This document shows, piece by piece, positions 1 through 7,958 of a stretch of DNA of 64,000 nt. Where the stretch lies: the NCBI GenBank assembly GCA_963824345.1, contig CAWGOZ010000004.1, positions 1 through 64,000 on the forward strand. Reading direction: 5' to 3'. The position numbers and the translations under genes were made by a program. The DNA comes from Palsa-89 sp963824345 (GTDB lineage Bacteria; Acidobacteriota; Terriglobia; Bryobacterales; Bryobacteraceae). Position 1 is the first letter of the stretch. Every line of letters begins with the position of its first letter. The notes under the pieces were generated by a model. The model was not told the origin of the DNA. It did no database searches and worked only from the letters and a program-made list of their open reading frames with translations.

Positions 1-71
1 GGGAGAACGGTTACAGGTAGGACTGAAACAGGGTCTGCATTCAACCCGCGCCAAGCGCAGTTCCGAAAGGC

Positions 72-478
72 TTAGAGAGCTTTAGCTAGTTCTTCGGCGA
101 AGGCGCTGGGCGGACCCTGCGGACCGTTTTGCTGCGGACGTTTGTGCTTCTTCCCGCCCCGCTCGCGGCGTGGCGCCGGCGCCGCGCTCCGATTCATCTG
201 GCCGCTGGGTCCTGGGCCCGGACCTTTCGATCGGGGCGGCTGGGCTTGATTGGCCCGCAACAAACGATCTTCCAGGGGCGCGCGGTCAAACCGGCGAATG
301 ATCAGGTTCATTTCTTCCGAGGAGGGTGTCGAGAACGCGAAGTCTGTGCACTCCTGCGTTTCGGGATTGGCATTGGCGTTACGTCGTCGTACACCAGGTT
401 TTCTGCGTTAAGCCAGGACTTGATGTCGTCCTTCGTAACCCAGACAGGCAAGTTTCCAAGGAATACTGTGAAGCTCAT
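72..478 (-). pseudogene. RRM-type RNA-binding protein, broken by a -1 frame shift
   Basis: Read from the ATG at 478, the first frame gives a typical RRM beginning with RNP2-like VFLGNLPVW and continues to about position 390. The next frame then supplies the RNP1-like part (ETQECTDFAFSTPS), an FDRAPLEDRLLRANQ segment and a Gly/Pro/Lys/Arg-rich tail ending at the stop at 72. The two frames join only if one base is added near 380-392; 407 + 1 bases is exactly 136 codons. Small bacterial RRM proteins of this layout bind RNA. The second half alone (start ATG at 311) also forms an open frame, but it lacks RNP2. It is either a decayed gene or a single-base sequencing deletion. Confidence 0.65.
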
Positions 479-614
479 TCGAGGTCTGTCGTTAACTCCG
501 TTTTTGGGGATTTTGCTGAACTACTTCGCGGATGCGATCCATGAAAGCTAATATATCGTATCACAGCGCACACCGGGAGCGCGAGGGCGAGTCGAGGTGT
601 GCGGTAAAAAGAAA

Positions 615-657
615 CCCGACCGTAACGGTCGGGTGCACGCGGCTTCAGCCGCGTTTT
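615..657. repeat. Tandem-hairpin repeat unit, terminator-like (copy 1)
   Basis: Two adjacent perfect hairpins are followed by a short T run: CCCGACCG-TAA-CGGTCGGG (615-633) and ACGCGGCT-TC-AGCCGCGT (637-654), then TTT. It sits between the RRM gene and the 3' end of the Solibacter-type protein gene. Related units occur at 3694-3717 and 3777-3814. It could act as a terminator or be a REP-like dispersed element. The rest of 479-709 shows nothing else I can support. Confidence 0.6.
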
Positions 658-709
658 GCCTGCACATTGCTCAGAATCGCAAGCCGCTCGGATGCTGCCG
701 GCGCCTGCC

Positions 710-2839
710 CTAGCGCTGGCTGCGCTGTGGATCGAAAATTGCCCTGTTTCTGATCCGCGCCGACGACAGCTGCTCTTGCTTCAGCCGGTGGTGATGAAGG
801 AACGGGCGCTTACCGGATTTGAATCGAGCCGCGAGAGTGGCGTCGCTGGTTGTTCCGACCTGCAATCCAGATTCGACGGTGTCGGAATCCGGTCCTCCGC
901 CGGAATTGACGCCGGCCAAGATCTCTAGCGCCGCCGGACCCGAGGCTACGCCGGCCGGTACCGTGAAGTCGATCTGATAGAGTCCGGCGAATCCAGGAGC
1001 AAGTCCGGAATACACAACCGTAGCCTGAGTGCTGTTCCCGGATGCATCGTCGACATAGACTGAGGGAGCGTTGTCGGTGGTGGTGGTCGAAGGGGCGGCA
1101 GCGCCGTCTTTGACGGTAGTCGTCAGCCCGCCCAGTCCGGCCAGGTAAAGCGCTACTGTATCCCCAATTTGCGTCGGATTGGATGGCCCGATCGTGGAGT
1201 AGCCGAGCGTAACATCCTGCGCGTCTGCGTTACCGATGCCGCCCACCGGATCGTAAGTGAAAACGCCTGCTGAGCTGGCTCCAACGAATTGAGTGACGGT
1301 GTTGGAGGCCATGCCATTGTTGGTCACCTGGATTTGCGCCACGGATTCGGTGGTCTCGAAGGGAACCACCACCGAAATCTGCGTCGGACTCACATAGTTG
1401 ATGGGCGCGGCGATGCCATTGATCAAGACTTGCACACCGTTCAAGTTGTTCGGAAGCGGAAGCGAAGGCGCAGAAGCTGCGCTGGCTGCCAGACCGGAGC
1501 CATACAGCGTAAGATACTCGCCGGGCGATAGATGTGCCGTGAACGGCGCCGAACTGGCGGCATTCACCATGCCCTGCGGACTCAGAAAAACTCCGGAACC
1601 GGTCTGAATTACGGTTTGCAGCGCTACGTTGATCCCTATCTCGTCGTATCCCTGGGCAGGGGCCGTGTTATATCCAATTCGAATGGTCCCGTCCGCGCTG
1701 CTGAAGTATTCCTGGCCGAAGTCGATGTCGGTGGAACTGCCATCTCCGTTCAATCCATAAAAGTCAAAGTAGGTGTAATCGGCCGCGCCCGAGTAGATCA
1801 ACTGCGCGTTCAAGCTCTGATCGCCGATGATGTAGCCGTTATATCCAGAGGGGCAGGGAATCGCGGTCGAGCACGAACCCACGCTGAGAGCACCGTAGTA
1901 GCTGTCGAGCAGCACATAGCCATCGGCAGCGCCGGTTTGGTCCAGATCGAGCCCCGCCTGGTAATACAGACCATTGTAATTGGTGGGATTGCTGGTCGCC
2001 GAGCGGACTCCCACGAACATGTCGAAGCCGTTATACGCGCCCCCAAATACGAAATTGCCATCGGGCGATATGTATAGCAGTTCCGTTCCTTCCACCAGTG
2101 CGGTGTTACTTCCGCCGAAGTTGAGCTGCGCCGCGCCGTTGGTGAAGGCGTAAGTGACTCCGGTCAGGTTTTCCGTGCTGGCGGAGCTGTTGTCGGAAAT
2201 ATAGCCGGTCACACTGGCGTTACCGATGTTGCCTTGCCCGTCGGCAGAGAAGGTGATCAGCGCATCGCCGCCGGGAAGATCGCTGGTTGTAGGGAAATAT
2301 GTCGGATCCATATACGCGATCTGGTAGCTGCCGCTGAGTGTGGCGTTCGTGGCTTCTGGCGAGCCGAGTGGTGCGGCGATCACCAGGTCGTTATAACCCA
2401 GCTCGTTCGCTTGCGTGTTCTGGGTGCTGCTGCCGATAAAAATACCCGTTGGGGAGACCATGCCGATCATGAGGTCCGTGGCGCTCAATTCCGGGTTGAT
2501 CGCGGTGATGTACCCCATGCCGCTGGCCGAAATCACGTAGGTGCCGGTGCCGCCGGAAACCTGGGTCGGGGTACTCGAACCGCTCGCGGAGTCCAAGTAC
2601 GATCCGTTGAAGGTGTAATTCCCGTTGCCGTCGAAAGTGATGTTTCCGTAGGTGCAGATGGCTTCGCCCACGGTTCCTTCCGGCTGTTCGGTATCCTGGA
2701 CCAAATAGATCACTTGCCGGATGTAATACGTGCCGTTCAACATACTGTTGCCGCTCGAGTCATAATTTTGAGCGGACGACCGCCAAGGGAAGGCGGCGAG
2801 AGCGAGAAAGAAAAGTGTCGTCGTTTTAATGGAGCGCAT
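710..2839 (-). CDS. Secreted protein with Solibacter-type C-terminal domain
   Basis: A 709-residue protein with an N-terminal signal peptide (hydrophobic LFFLALAAF core, likely cleavage after SSAQ near residue 24). Residues about 25-400 form a long Gly/Ser/Thr/Asn-rich extracellular region without a family I can name. Residues about 416-665 match the Solibacter C-terminal domain (TIGR03437-like), with GMVNAAS, YGSGLA, INYVSPTQI and LYLAGLGG landmarks and a last strand YQIDFTVPAG. The domain is greatly expanded in Candidatus Solibacter and is usually at the C-terminus of secreted proteins. Here a basic tail of about 40 residues follows it. The role is unknown; an extracellular or surface location is inferred from the signal peptide. 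Confidence 0.85.
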   Translation of the reverse strand: MRSIKTTTLFFLALAAFPWRSSAQNYDSSGNSMLNGTYYIRQVIYLVQDTEQPEGTVGEAICTYGNITFDGNGNYTFNGSYLDSASGSSTPTQVSGGTGTYVISASGMGYITAINPELSATDLMIGMVSPTGIFIGSSTQNTQANELGYNDLVIAAPLGSPEATNATLSGSYQIAYMDPTYFPTTSDLPGGDALITFSADGQGNIGNASVTGYISDNSSASTENLTGVTYAFTNGAAQLNFGGSNTALVEGTELLYISPDGNFVFGGAYNGFDMFVGVRSATSNPTNYNGLYYQAGLDLDQTGAADGYVLLDSYYGALSVGSCSTAIPCPSGYNGYIIGDQSLNAQLIYSGAADYTYFDFYGLNGDGSSTDIDFGQEYFSSADGTIRIGYNTAPAQGYDEIGINVALQTVIQTGSGVFLSPQGMVNAASSAPFTAHLSPGEYLTLYGSGLAASAASAPSLPLPNNLNGVQVLINGIAAPINYVSPTQISVVVPFETTESVAQIQVTNNGMASNTVTQFVGASSAGVFTYDPVGGIGNADAQDVTLGYSTIGPSNPTQIGDTVALYLAGLGGLTTTVKDGAAAPSTTTTDNAPSVYVDDASGNSTQATVVYSGLAPGFAGLYQIDFTVPAGVASGPAALEILAGVNSGGGPDSDTVESGLQVGTTSDATLAARFKSGKRPFLHHHRLKQEQLSSARIRNRAIFDPQRSQR

Positions 2840-2990
2840 GTTCGAAAAGGCTGGCCTCTTTGAGATTGACGCGGGAGCGGCTTAACTGGTTAACCGGGTC
2901 TTGGATGAATTTCCGACGGGGCCGGCAACCAGAGCACTCTCAAACATTAAAGCACCGTCGGGGGTCTGGTTGCTCGTGCGCCGCTTGACT

Positions 2991-3380
2991 CTAAACGGTG
3001 GGGCCGGAGAGATCCACGTTTCCACGAATGAATCCCCCGTCCTCGATGACAATGCCATGTGCCCGAATATCGCCTAGGAATCGCGCGCCTGAGCGGATAT
3101 AAACTATGTCGGCGCCCTCGACATTGCCTTGCAGAAACCCATGGACATCGATTTCCTTGGCCTTGACGCTGGCGTGAACTTTACTGCCGGCAGCGACGGT
3201 GAACCGATGGCCGGAGACGTCGACGGTTCCCTCCAGTTCGCCTTCGATGGTCAGCGGCTGACGGCTTCGGATTTCTCCGCTAATCGCAACCTGCTGCGCG
3301 AGAACGGCGTTGGCGATCATTGTTTCCGGCATTTGGAGGATTAATGGCTGCTGGCTTGAGTTTGACTTTCGTCCGGACAC
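2991..3380 (-). CDS. Bactofilin family cytoskeletal protein
   Basis: A 129-residue protein dominated by the repetitive right-handed beta-helix pattern of bactofilins (DUF583): ISGEIRSRQPLTIEGELEG, then VHASVKAKEIDVHGFLQGNV and IRSGARFLGDIRAHGIVIED. A short unstructured N-terminus of about 25 residues precedes the helix. Bactofilins polymerise without nucleotide and organise cell-shape or envelope factors on the inner face of the membrane. The start lies inside the 3' end of the upstream HTH gene (40-bp overlap), so the two are probably translated together. The length is normal for the family. Confidence 0.9.
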   Translation of the reverse strand: MSGRKSNSSQQPLILQMPETMIANAVLAQQVAISGEIRSRQPLTIEGELEGTVDVSGHRFTVAAGSKVHASVKAKEIDVHGFLQGNVEGADIVYIRSGARFLGDIRAHGIVIEDGGFIRGNVDLSGPTV

Positions 3381-3613
3381 AGGGCCTGGTACTGCCGCAC
3401 CAGCGCCCCTTCGTCCGCGCCGATGGCGCGTGCATATTGCCGGATGTAGCTGATGTTATAGATTCCGCCCGGCAAAAGATCGAAGTTAGCGTCCTCGATC
3501 GCCTTAAGAGTAGTGACCCTCAGCTTGGTATTGCGGGCAATTTCTTCCAGACTGATTCCACTGGTCTTACGGATGGTCGCGACGCTCCAACTTTCACGTG
3601 GCAACGTTGCCAT
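3341..3613 (-). CDS. RodZ-like helix-turn-helix protein
   Basis: A 90-residue protein with one HTH of the RodZ/HTH_25 type: SGISLEEIARNTKLRVTTLKAIE, then the LLPGGIYNISYIRQYARAIG stretch typical of RodZ N-terminal domains. It has no transmembrane segment or periplasmic part, so it is an HTH-only version. I prefer the ATG at 3613, which has AGGAG 12 bases upstream; a GTG at 3646 would add 11 residues. It overlaps the bactofilin start by 40 bp. RodZ-type HTH domains bind MreB, and with bactofilin next door a role in cell shape is a reasonable inference. Confidence 0.8.
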   Translation of the reverse strand: MATLPRESWSVATIRKTSGISLEEIARNTKLRVTTLKAIEDANFDLLPGGIYNISYIRQYARAIGADEGALVRQYQALCPDESQTQASSH

Positions 3614-3693
3614 AACCGCTTTACGCTCCTGATGTACTATCGGCACTCAGGCCTTTACACTACAGGGTTATTTCTGCCGGGACCTTGGAAGTA

Positions 3694-3814
3694 CACGCGG
3701 CTTTTCAGGCGCGTTTTGCCAAATCTGCCGAGAAGACGTTGCCCGAGAAAGTTCGCGATTTCTGGCCGCTGGGTAACCCGAGCGTCGGGTACACGCGGCT
3801 TTCAGCCGCGTTTT
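3694..3814. repeat. Two further copies of the tandem-hairpin repeat
   Basis: Copy 2 (3694-3717) keeps only the second hairpin, imperfectly (ACGCGGCTTTTCAGGCGCGT). Copy 3 (3777-3814) has both: CCCGA-GCG-TCGGG, then ACGCGGCT-TTC-AGCCGCGT followed by TTT. They match the unit at 615-657 and lie upstream of the HTH/bactofilin genes, directly left of the insertion sequence. Confidence 0.6.
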
Positions 3815-3935
3815 GCGTTACTCCTGTTGGCCCGGGGCGCACATACCAGTGACCCAAAACCCGAAAACGAGACAGCGGATAAGTTGAGGACGGGGCCGGG
3901 ATGTGATCCTCTGGACGAAGGCAGAAGGAGGAAAC

Positions 3936-4202
3936 ATGCCGAGGAAAGGGCACAGCGAAGAGGAGATCGTACGGGCGTTGCGGCAGGCCGAAGCGGGCCA
4001 GAAAGTGAGCGAGATCTGCCGCGAAATGGGTGTATCGCAGCAGGCTTTCTACAGCTGGAAGCGGCGCTATGCCGGCTTGGCATTAAGCGAGCTGCGCGAG
4101 CTACGCCAGCTGCGCGAGGAGAATCGGAAGCTGAAGACTCTGGTGGCGGACCTGACGCTGGACAAGCATATTCTGCAGGAGGTGCTGTCAAAAAAGGCCT
4201 GA
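3936..4202 (+). CDS. IS3-family transposase OrfA
   Basis: An 88-residue OrfA with an N-terminal HTH (HSEEEIVRALRQAEAGQKVSEICREMGVSQQAFYSWK, split here around EAGQK) and a C-terminal leucine-zipper-like helix (ELRQLREENRKLKTLVADL). The ATG at 3936 is preceded by a strong AGGAGG. OrfA binds the terminal repeats and is fused to OrfB by frameshifting. The 3' end carries the slippery heptamer A_AAA_AAG at 4191-4197, in the right phase for a -1 slip into orfB, five codon positions before the OrfA stop. Confidence 0.9.
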   Translation: MPRKGHSEEEIVRALRQAEAGQKVSEICREMGVSQQAFYSWKRRYAGLALSELRELRQLREENRKLKTLVADLTLDKHILQEVLSKKA

Positions 4203-5191
4203 AGCCCGCGGTGCGCCGCGAACTGGTGCGGGAAGTACGGCAGGCGCATCGGCTGAGCGAGCGGCGCGCTTGCGGGCTGTTCGGGATTACCCGTTGGACC
4301 AATCGCTATCAAAGCCGCCGCGATCCTCAAACGGGGCTGCGGATGCGACTGCGAGAGTTGGCCGGCAGCCGAACTCGCTACGGATATCGGCGATTGACGG
4401 TGTTGCTGCGGCGCGAAGGGTGGAAGGTGAATGCCAAACGAGTGTATCGACTCTATCGGGCGGAGCAGTTGCAGGTGCGAACCAAGAAACGAGCGAAACG
4501 TGCGGCGCAGGTGCGTGTTCCACTGTCCGGGGCCGCTCGTCCGAACCAACGCTGGAGCATGGATTTCGTGAGCGACCGGCTGGCCGATGGGCGCTGGTTC
4601 CGCATTTTGACGGTGGTGGATCAGTACACTCGGGAATGCCTGTGTGCTTTTGCGGACCGCTCCCAAACGGGGGAGAAAGTAGTGGAGCAGATGAAACGGC
4701 TGGTTGCCTTGCGCGGAGCGCCGGAATCGATCACCACAGATAATGGCGGCGAATTCGCCGGCCGGGCGATGGAAGCGTGGGCCTATGGGGCAGGAGTGCA
4801 GATGGACTTCATCCGGCCAGGCCGGCCCGTTCAGAACGGCTTCGTCGAGAGTTTCAATGGTCGCTTGCGGGACGAATGTCTGAACGGGGAAGTATTCTTC
4901 AACCTCGCCGATGCTCGGGAGAAAATCGAACACTGGCGAAGCGACTATAACCAGAATCGCCCGCACAGCGCACTTGCCGACCGTACGCCAGCAGAGTTTG
5001 TAAGTGCGGTAAGATCGCGGCCCTTCGTTTTCCCAATCGTAAATAAGGCAAAACCGCAGCCGCGTCAAGGGTTCGCTGGCGCCGGGCAAAAACCGCCCGC
5101 CCTTGACACGGCTGCGGCCATGCCTTCTGAACCAGTTATGAAAACGAAGGGCCTTCCTGAATCGCCGGTTTTGATGGAGACGTTCAATTGA
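4190..5191 (+). CDS. IS3-family transposase OrfB (catalytic, made by -1 frameshift)
   Basis: This is the integrase-core half of the transposase, read in the -1 frame after the slippery A_AAA_AAG. It has an HTH_21-like N-terminal part (RELVREVRQAHRLSERRACG) and a DDE catalytic core: D in WSMDFVSD, D in ITTDNGGEF, and E in NGFVESFNGRLRDECL. The C-terminal tail after TPAEFV is about 60 residues longer than in many relatives. The frame is open far upstream of orfA, so a separate start is not obvious (a GTG at 4211 is possible). It cuts and joins the IS ends as the OrfAB fusion. It appears intact. Confidence 0.88.
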   Translation, partial: KKGLKPAVRRELVREVRQAHRLSERRACGLFGITRWTNRYQSRRDPQTGLRMRLRELAGSRTRYGYRRLTVLLRREGWKVNAKRVYRLYRAEQLQVRTKKRAKRAAQVRVPLSGAARPNQRWSMDFVSDRLADGRWFRILTVVDQYTRECLCAFADRSQTGEKVVEQMKRLVALRGAPESITTDNGGEFAGRAMEAWAYGAGVQMDFIRPGRPVQNGFVESFNGRLRDECLNGEVFFNLADAREKIEHWRSDYNQNRPHSALADRTPAEFVSAVRSRPFVFPIVNKAKPQPRQGFAGAGQKPPALDTAAAMPSEPVMKTKGLPESPVLMETFN

Positions 5192-5240
5192 GTTACTTTA
5201 GGCCACAGCAGGCCGGAAACACGGGGCTGCGGATCACATC

Positions 5241-5340
5241 CCAGGTCCAAGTCTCAACTTCCACCATGTCTCAAAAACCGGGGCGGGTCACCAGGTCCAA
5301 GTCTCAACTTCCACCATGTCTCAAAAACCGGGGCGGGTCA
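5241..5340. repeat. Exact 50-bp tandem duplication at the IS right end
   Basis: Positions 5241-5290 and 5291-5340 are identical, base for base. Each unit begins CCAGGTCCAAGTCTCAACTT and ends CGGGGCGGGTCA. The unit corresponds to the outer 50 bp of the right terminal inverted repeat, so the element has a doubled right tip. Strand slippage or a tip-to-tip transposition event could cause this. Confidence 0.85.
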
Positions 5341-5362
5341 CCCCCCTTTACAATCGGTACGG

Positions 5363-5824
5363 GTGTCTCGATATCGGGTTCAAAGACGATGGTTATCAGG
5401 GCTTGCGGCCGGTCTGGCTGCCTGCGGCGCGATGGGCCTCTTTCTTTGGGGCGGACGAGTGCCTGCGCCCCCCGGACCTGCGGCGGCCGCGCTTCCTGCC
5501 AGCGCCAGGGCGCTTCTGTTGCCATTCCGAAAGAATAGCCTGGATCTGACGGTCCCCGAGCATGAGGAACTTGACTACCGGGTCGGCATGCAGACAGGCG
5601 CAACTCTGGTGTACGCGTGGTCCACAGGCATCAGCGGCCAGACGGTGTCGTGCGAGTCTCCAGGCCAAAAGAGGATTCGCGCGGCCGCAGCCCATGGCGC
5701 GTTTGAAGCGCAGTCCTCCGGGTGGTATCACTGGCGCTGGCGGAATGAGAGCGGCCATCCAATCACGATTCATATGAAACTGAGCGGGTACTACGAACTG
5801 GGAAGCATGCCGTATGATAGATGA
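5363..5824 (+). CDS. Small membrane-anchored protein, paralogue of the gene at 8651
   Basis: A 153-residue protein with one N-terminal transmembrane helix (WLSGLAAGLAACGAMGLFLW) and an exported domain. It resembles the anchor protein at 8651-9274 across the C-terminal half: GATLVYAWSTG versus GAGMIYSWKATG, AFEAQSSGWYHWRWRN versus SFTAPTTGIHGWFWEN, ITIHMKLSGYY versus IDIHLTTAGFY. The start is a GTG only 22 bp right of the IS end, so the native promoter may have been displaced. The proline/alanine linker is shorter than in the paralogue. Its last codons overlap the next start (ATGA). The function is unknown. Confidence 0.7.
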   Translation: MSRYRVQRRWLSGLAAGLAACGAMGLFLWGGRVPAPPGPAAAALPASARALLLPFRKNSLDLTVPEHEELDYRVGMQTGATLVYAWSTGISGQTVSCESPGQKRIRAAAAHGAFEAQSSGWYHWRWRNESGHPITIHMKLSGYYELGSMPYDR

Positions 5825-7026
5825 CGATGGTCCTCGAGCTGGAAGCCAATCAAATACAAGTCCAGCGGATTATTCGCAGCAAGGCCTTCCGGACCTCGGA
5901 AGTCCACCGTAATCTTTTGCAGTACCTGGCCGAGAAGTCCCTTTCGGGGGCGGCGGACAGCCTGAAGGAATACACGGTGGGCCTGGACGTGTTCGCCAAG
6001 CCTGAGTCCTACGACCCGCGCCAGGAATCCGTGGTTCGGATGCATGTTGGGCGGCTGCGGCAGAAGCTGGCCGAATACTATCGCTTGGAGGGCGTGGACG
6101 ATCCCATCGTTGTGGATGTGCCCAAGGGTGGTTTCAAGGTAACCTTCGAGACGCGCGAGGTCCGCCCGGAGGGAACGGCGGCGCTCTTGGAACCGGCTGT
6201 GCAGCCGCGCGAGAGCCGGCGCGTGGAGATCGTCCTGGGCGCGCTGCTGGTGCTGGCGGCGGCATGCGCGTTGATTTTCGGCCTTCAGCTTTGGCGTCAC
6301 AAGCAAGCCGCGCCCGTTGGCGGATCAGCCACTTCGGGATCGGCTGAAGGATCCCCTGAAATGGATCAGCTCTGGGGGCCGATGCTGGCCACCAATCGTC
6401 CATTGATGGTGTGCCTGGCGACGTCTAACGGGGTTACTGGAGTAGGAACCGCGAGCGCGTCGTTCCTGTTAGGTCAATTCTTGGCGCACCGCAAGGATAA
6501 CGTCCTGCTGACTCCGAGCGACCAACTTTCCATGCCGGAACTGGTTATGGATAACGTCGTCTTTCTGGGCCCGGTGGCCGGCAATCGTCAGATCCAGGCG
6601 ATTTCCTCCGGCCAGCCATTCGTTCTGGAGCCGAACGGAATCCGAAATCTAAATCCCCAGCCGGGCGAACCTGCGTTCATTCCAGACCACCGGCCGCAAG
6701 CCGGCGCGGAAGCCGACGAGAGCCTGGCGCTCATCAGCCACGTCCCTGGCTTGTATGGGAACGGCGATATTCTATACCTTTCTGGAAATCAAATATCCAG
6801 CACTCTGGCCGCGGTGCGCGCATTCACCGACCCTACGCTGGCTCGCGAGCTGGTGTCCAAGCTGAAGACGCAAGGCGGGGAGACCAAGCGCGATGGACGG
6901 TTGCCGCGCTTTTATCAAGTGGTGCTCAAAGTCCGATCCATGGACAGCATGCCGATCGAGATTTCGTTTTTGTATTACCGCGATCTCTCCCTTCAAAGCA
7001 GTCCGAAAGCGGAAGCGGAGAAGTGA
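5821..7026 (+). CDS. Membrane-anchored winged-helix-like regulator
   Basis: A 401-residue protein. Residues about 15-110 contain SKAFRTSEVHRNLLQYLAEK, then YTVGLDVFAKPESYDPRQES, MHVGRLRQKLAEYY and VDVPKGGFKV. This is the pattern of a winged-helix, CadC/trans_reg_C-like N-terminal domain common in acidobacteria. A single transmembrane helix follows at about 136-158 (VLGALLVLAAACALIFGLQL). The remaining 240 residues would lie outside the membrane and match no domain I recognise. The architecture suggests a one-component sensor that binds DNA from the membrane. It overlaps the upstream anchor gene by ATGA, and the cytochrome c' gene starts right after its stop, so the three form an operon. Confidence 0.7.
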   Translation: MTMVLELEANQIQVQRIIRSKAFRTSEVHRNLLQYLAEKSLSGAADSLKEYTVGLDVFAKPESYDPRQESVVRMHVGRLRQKLAEYYRLEGVDDPIVVDVPKGGFKVTFETREVRPEGTAALLEPAVQPRESRRVEIVLGALLVLAAACALIFGLQLWRHKQAAPVGGSATSGSAEGSPEMDQLWGPMLATNRPLMVCLATSNGVTGVGTASASFLLGQFLAHRKDNVLLTPSDQLSMPELVMDNVVFLGPVAGNRQIQAISSGQPFVLEPNGIRNLNPQPGEPAFIPDHRPQAGAEADESLALISHVPGLYGNGDILYLSGNQISSTLAAVRAFTDPTLARELVSKLKTQGGETKRDGRLPRFYQVVLKVRSMDSMPIEISFLYYRDLSLQSSPKAEAEK

Positions 7027-7461
7027 GTGCGGACGCTCGCGGCGCTGCTGCTGGCGGGCGCGGCCATGGCCCAGGTGCCGGCCTATAAGCCCCAATCCTA
7101 CGGGAATTTGAAGCAAGTGATGCGGAGCGTAGCGTTGCCCAATTCCAACCTAATCATGGTTGTTCAATCCAAGCCCCCCAAGAACGACATGGATTGGCAA
7201 GCCATTGAGAACGCGGCCATCGCGATTGAAGAAACCGCGAATCTGATTCTGCTCCCCGGGCGCCTGCGGTCCAACGGACAACCGGTTCCGGTGCAGGCCG
7301 CCGATTTCATTAAATACGCCCAGGCGCTGCTGCCGGCCGGGAGGGACTGTTTGAAAGCGGCCCAGAAAAAGAGCCAGGACCTGGTCGGTTATTGTACCGA
7401 CGGGTTGAGCCAGGCCTGCGATAACTGCCATAAGGAGTATCGCGATCAGCCACGGAAATAA
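7027..7461 (+). CDS. Cytochrome c'-like (class II) c-type cytochrome
   Basis: A 144-residue protein with a short signal peptide (TLAALLLAGAAMAQ) and a single heme-binding motif CDNCH close to the C-terminus (about 131-135), the placement typical of class II/cytochrome c' four-helix-bundle proteins. An additional Cys lies just upstream (GYCTDG). The start is a GTG immediately after the regulator stop. Such proteins are periplasmic electron carriers or bind NO/CO. Redox or gas sensing by the neighbouring membrane regulator is an inference from context only. Confidence 0.75.
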   Translation: MRTLAALLLAGAAMAQVPAYKPQSYGNLKQVMRSVALPNSNLIMVVQSKPPKNDMDWQAIENAAIAIEETANLILLPGRLRSNGQPVPVQAADFIKYAQALLPAGRDCLKAAQKKSQDLVGYCTDGLSQACDNCHKEYRDQPRK

Positions 7462-7462
7462 A

Positions 7463-7494
7463 GGTCACGTACCGGTCACCGACCGGATGTGACC
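7463..7494 (+). terminator. Hairpin after the 5363-7461 operon
   Basis: An inverted repeat begins GGTCAC...ACCGGT and closes ACCGG...GTGACC directly after the cytochrome stop codon. There is no clear T run, so it could be a weak terminator or an mRNA-end structure. Confidence 0.45.
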
Positions 7495-7550
7495 CGCTAA
7501 AGCTTTCGAGCTTGGCCGCGCCATGCTAGGCTCCTGGTGAGCAGGGACGA

Positions 7551-7943
7551 ATGCACCACCGATACGCCATCTTCGCCTTGGTTCTCGGGCTGCCGCTCGC
7601 GGGCATCGCGCATCATTCCGTCTCGGCTGAGTTCGATCTCAGCAAGCGCATCAGCTTGGAAGGCCGGGTCACCAAAATCGAGTGGATGAACCCGCATGTG
7701 TACGTGTATATGGACGTGAGCGCGGATGGGAAAACGTCCAATTGGGCTTGCGAGACTGCCGGTCCAAACACGCTGCTACGTCAGGGCTGGAGCCGGACAT
7801 CGCTCAAGATCGGCGATCGGATCACGCTGGTGGGCTTTCAGGCGCGGGACGGCTCCAACGTGGCTTCGGCGCGCGAAATTACCTTGGCAAATGGCCGCCG
7901 GATATTCGCCGGATCGCCTTACGATGGCGGATCCCAGCCTTAG
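7551..7943 (+). CDS. DUF6152-type small periplasmic protein
   Basis: A 130-residue protein with a signal peptide ending near GIAHHS. It shows the DUF6152 landmarks: HHSVSAEFD after the cleavage site, the EGRVTKIEWMNPHVYVYMDV block, NWACETAGPNTLLRQGW, and a final DRITLVGFQARDGSN...ITLANGRRIF. The family is frequent in acidobacteria and other Gram-negative bacteria, and its function is unknown. It may bind a ligand or metal through the conserved His and WxNPH residues. It is the first gene of a run of plus-strand genes leading into HupE and the Co/Ni transporter. Confidence 0.8.
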   Translation: MHHRYAIFALVLGLPLAGIAHHSVSAEFDLSKRISLEGRVTKIEWMNPHVYVYMDVSADGKTSNWACETAGPNTLLRQGWSRTSLKIGDRITLVGFQARDGSNVASAREITLANGRRIFAGSPYDGGSQP

Positions 7944-7958
7944 CCTTGCACTGAAACC

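Larger units (their letters stand above)
3850..5340 (+). mobile_element. IS3-family insertion sequence
   Basis: The element encodes orfA and orfB joined by a -1 frameshift. Its ends are long imperfect inverted repeats. The left end starts TGACCC at 3850 and ends GGGATGTGATCC at 3909. The right end carries the complement GGATCACATCCC at 5231 and reaches TCA at 5290 or 5340. Shared blocks are TGACCC, GAGACA, AAGTTGAG and GGGATGTGATCC. The right end holds an exact 50-bp tandem duplication, so the outer border is ambiguous. I see no short target duplication: the flanks are CAG on the left and CCC on the right. The size of 1.44-1.49 kb is normal for IS3. It lies between the HTH/bactofilin promoter side and the anchor-protein gene at 5363. 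Confidence 0.85.

Noticed and set aside
2925..2973. GCAACCAGA/TCTGGTTGC hairpin as a regulatory RNA
   Set aside because: A 31-base loop and no conserved motif; it could be chance.
5188..5538. Open frame after the IS
   Set aside because: It crosses the doubled IS end and the anchor gene in another frame; a shadow.
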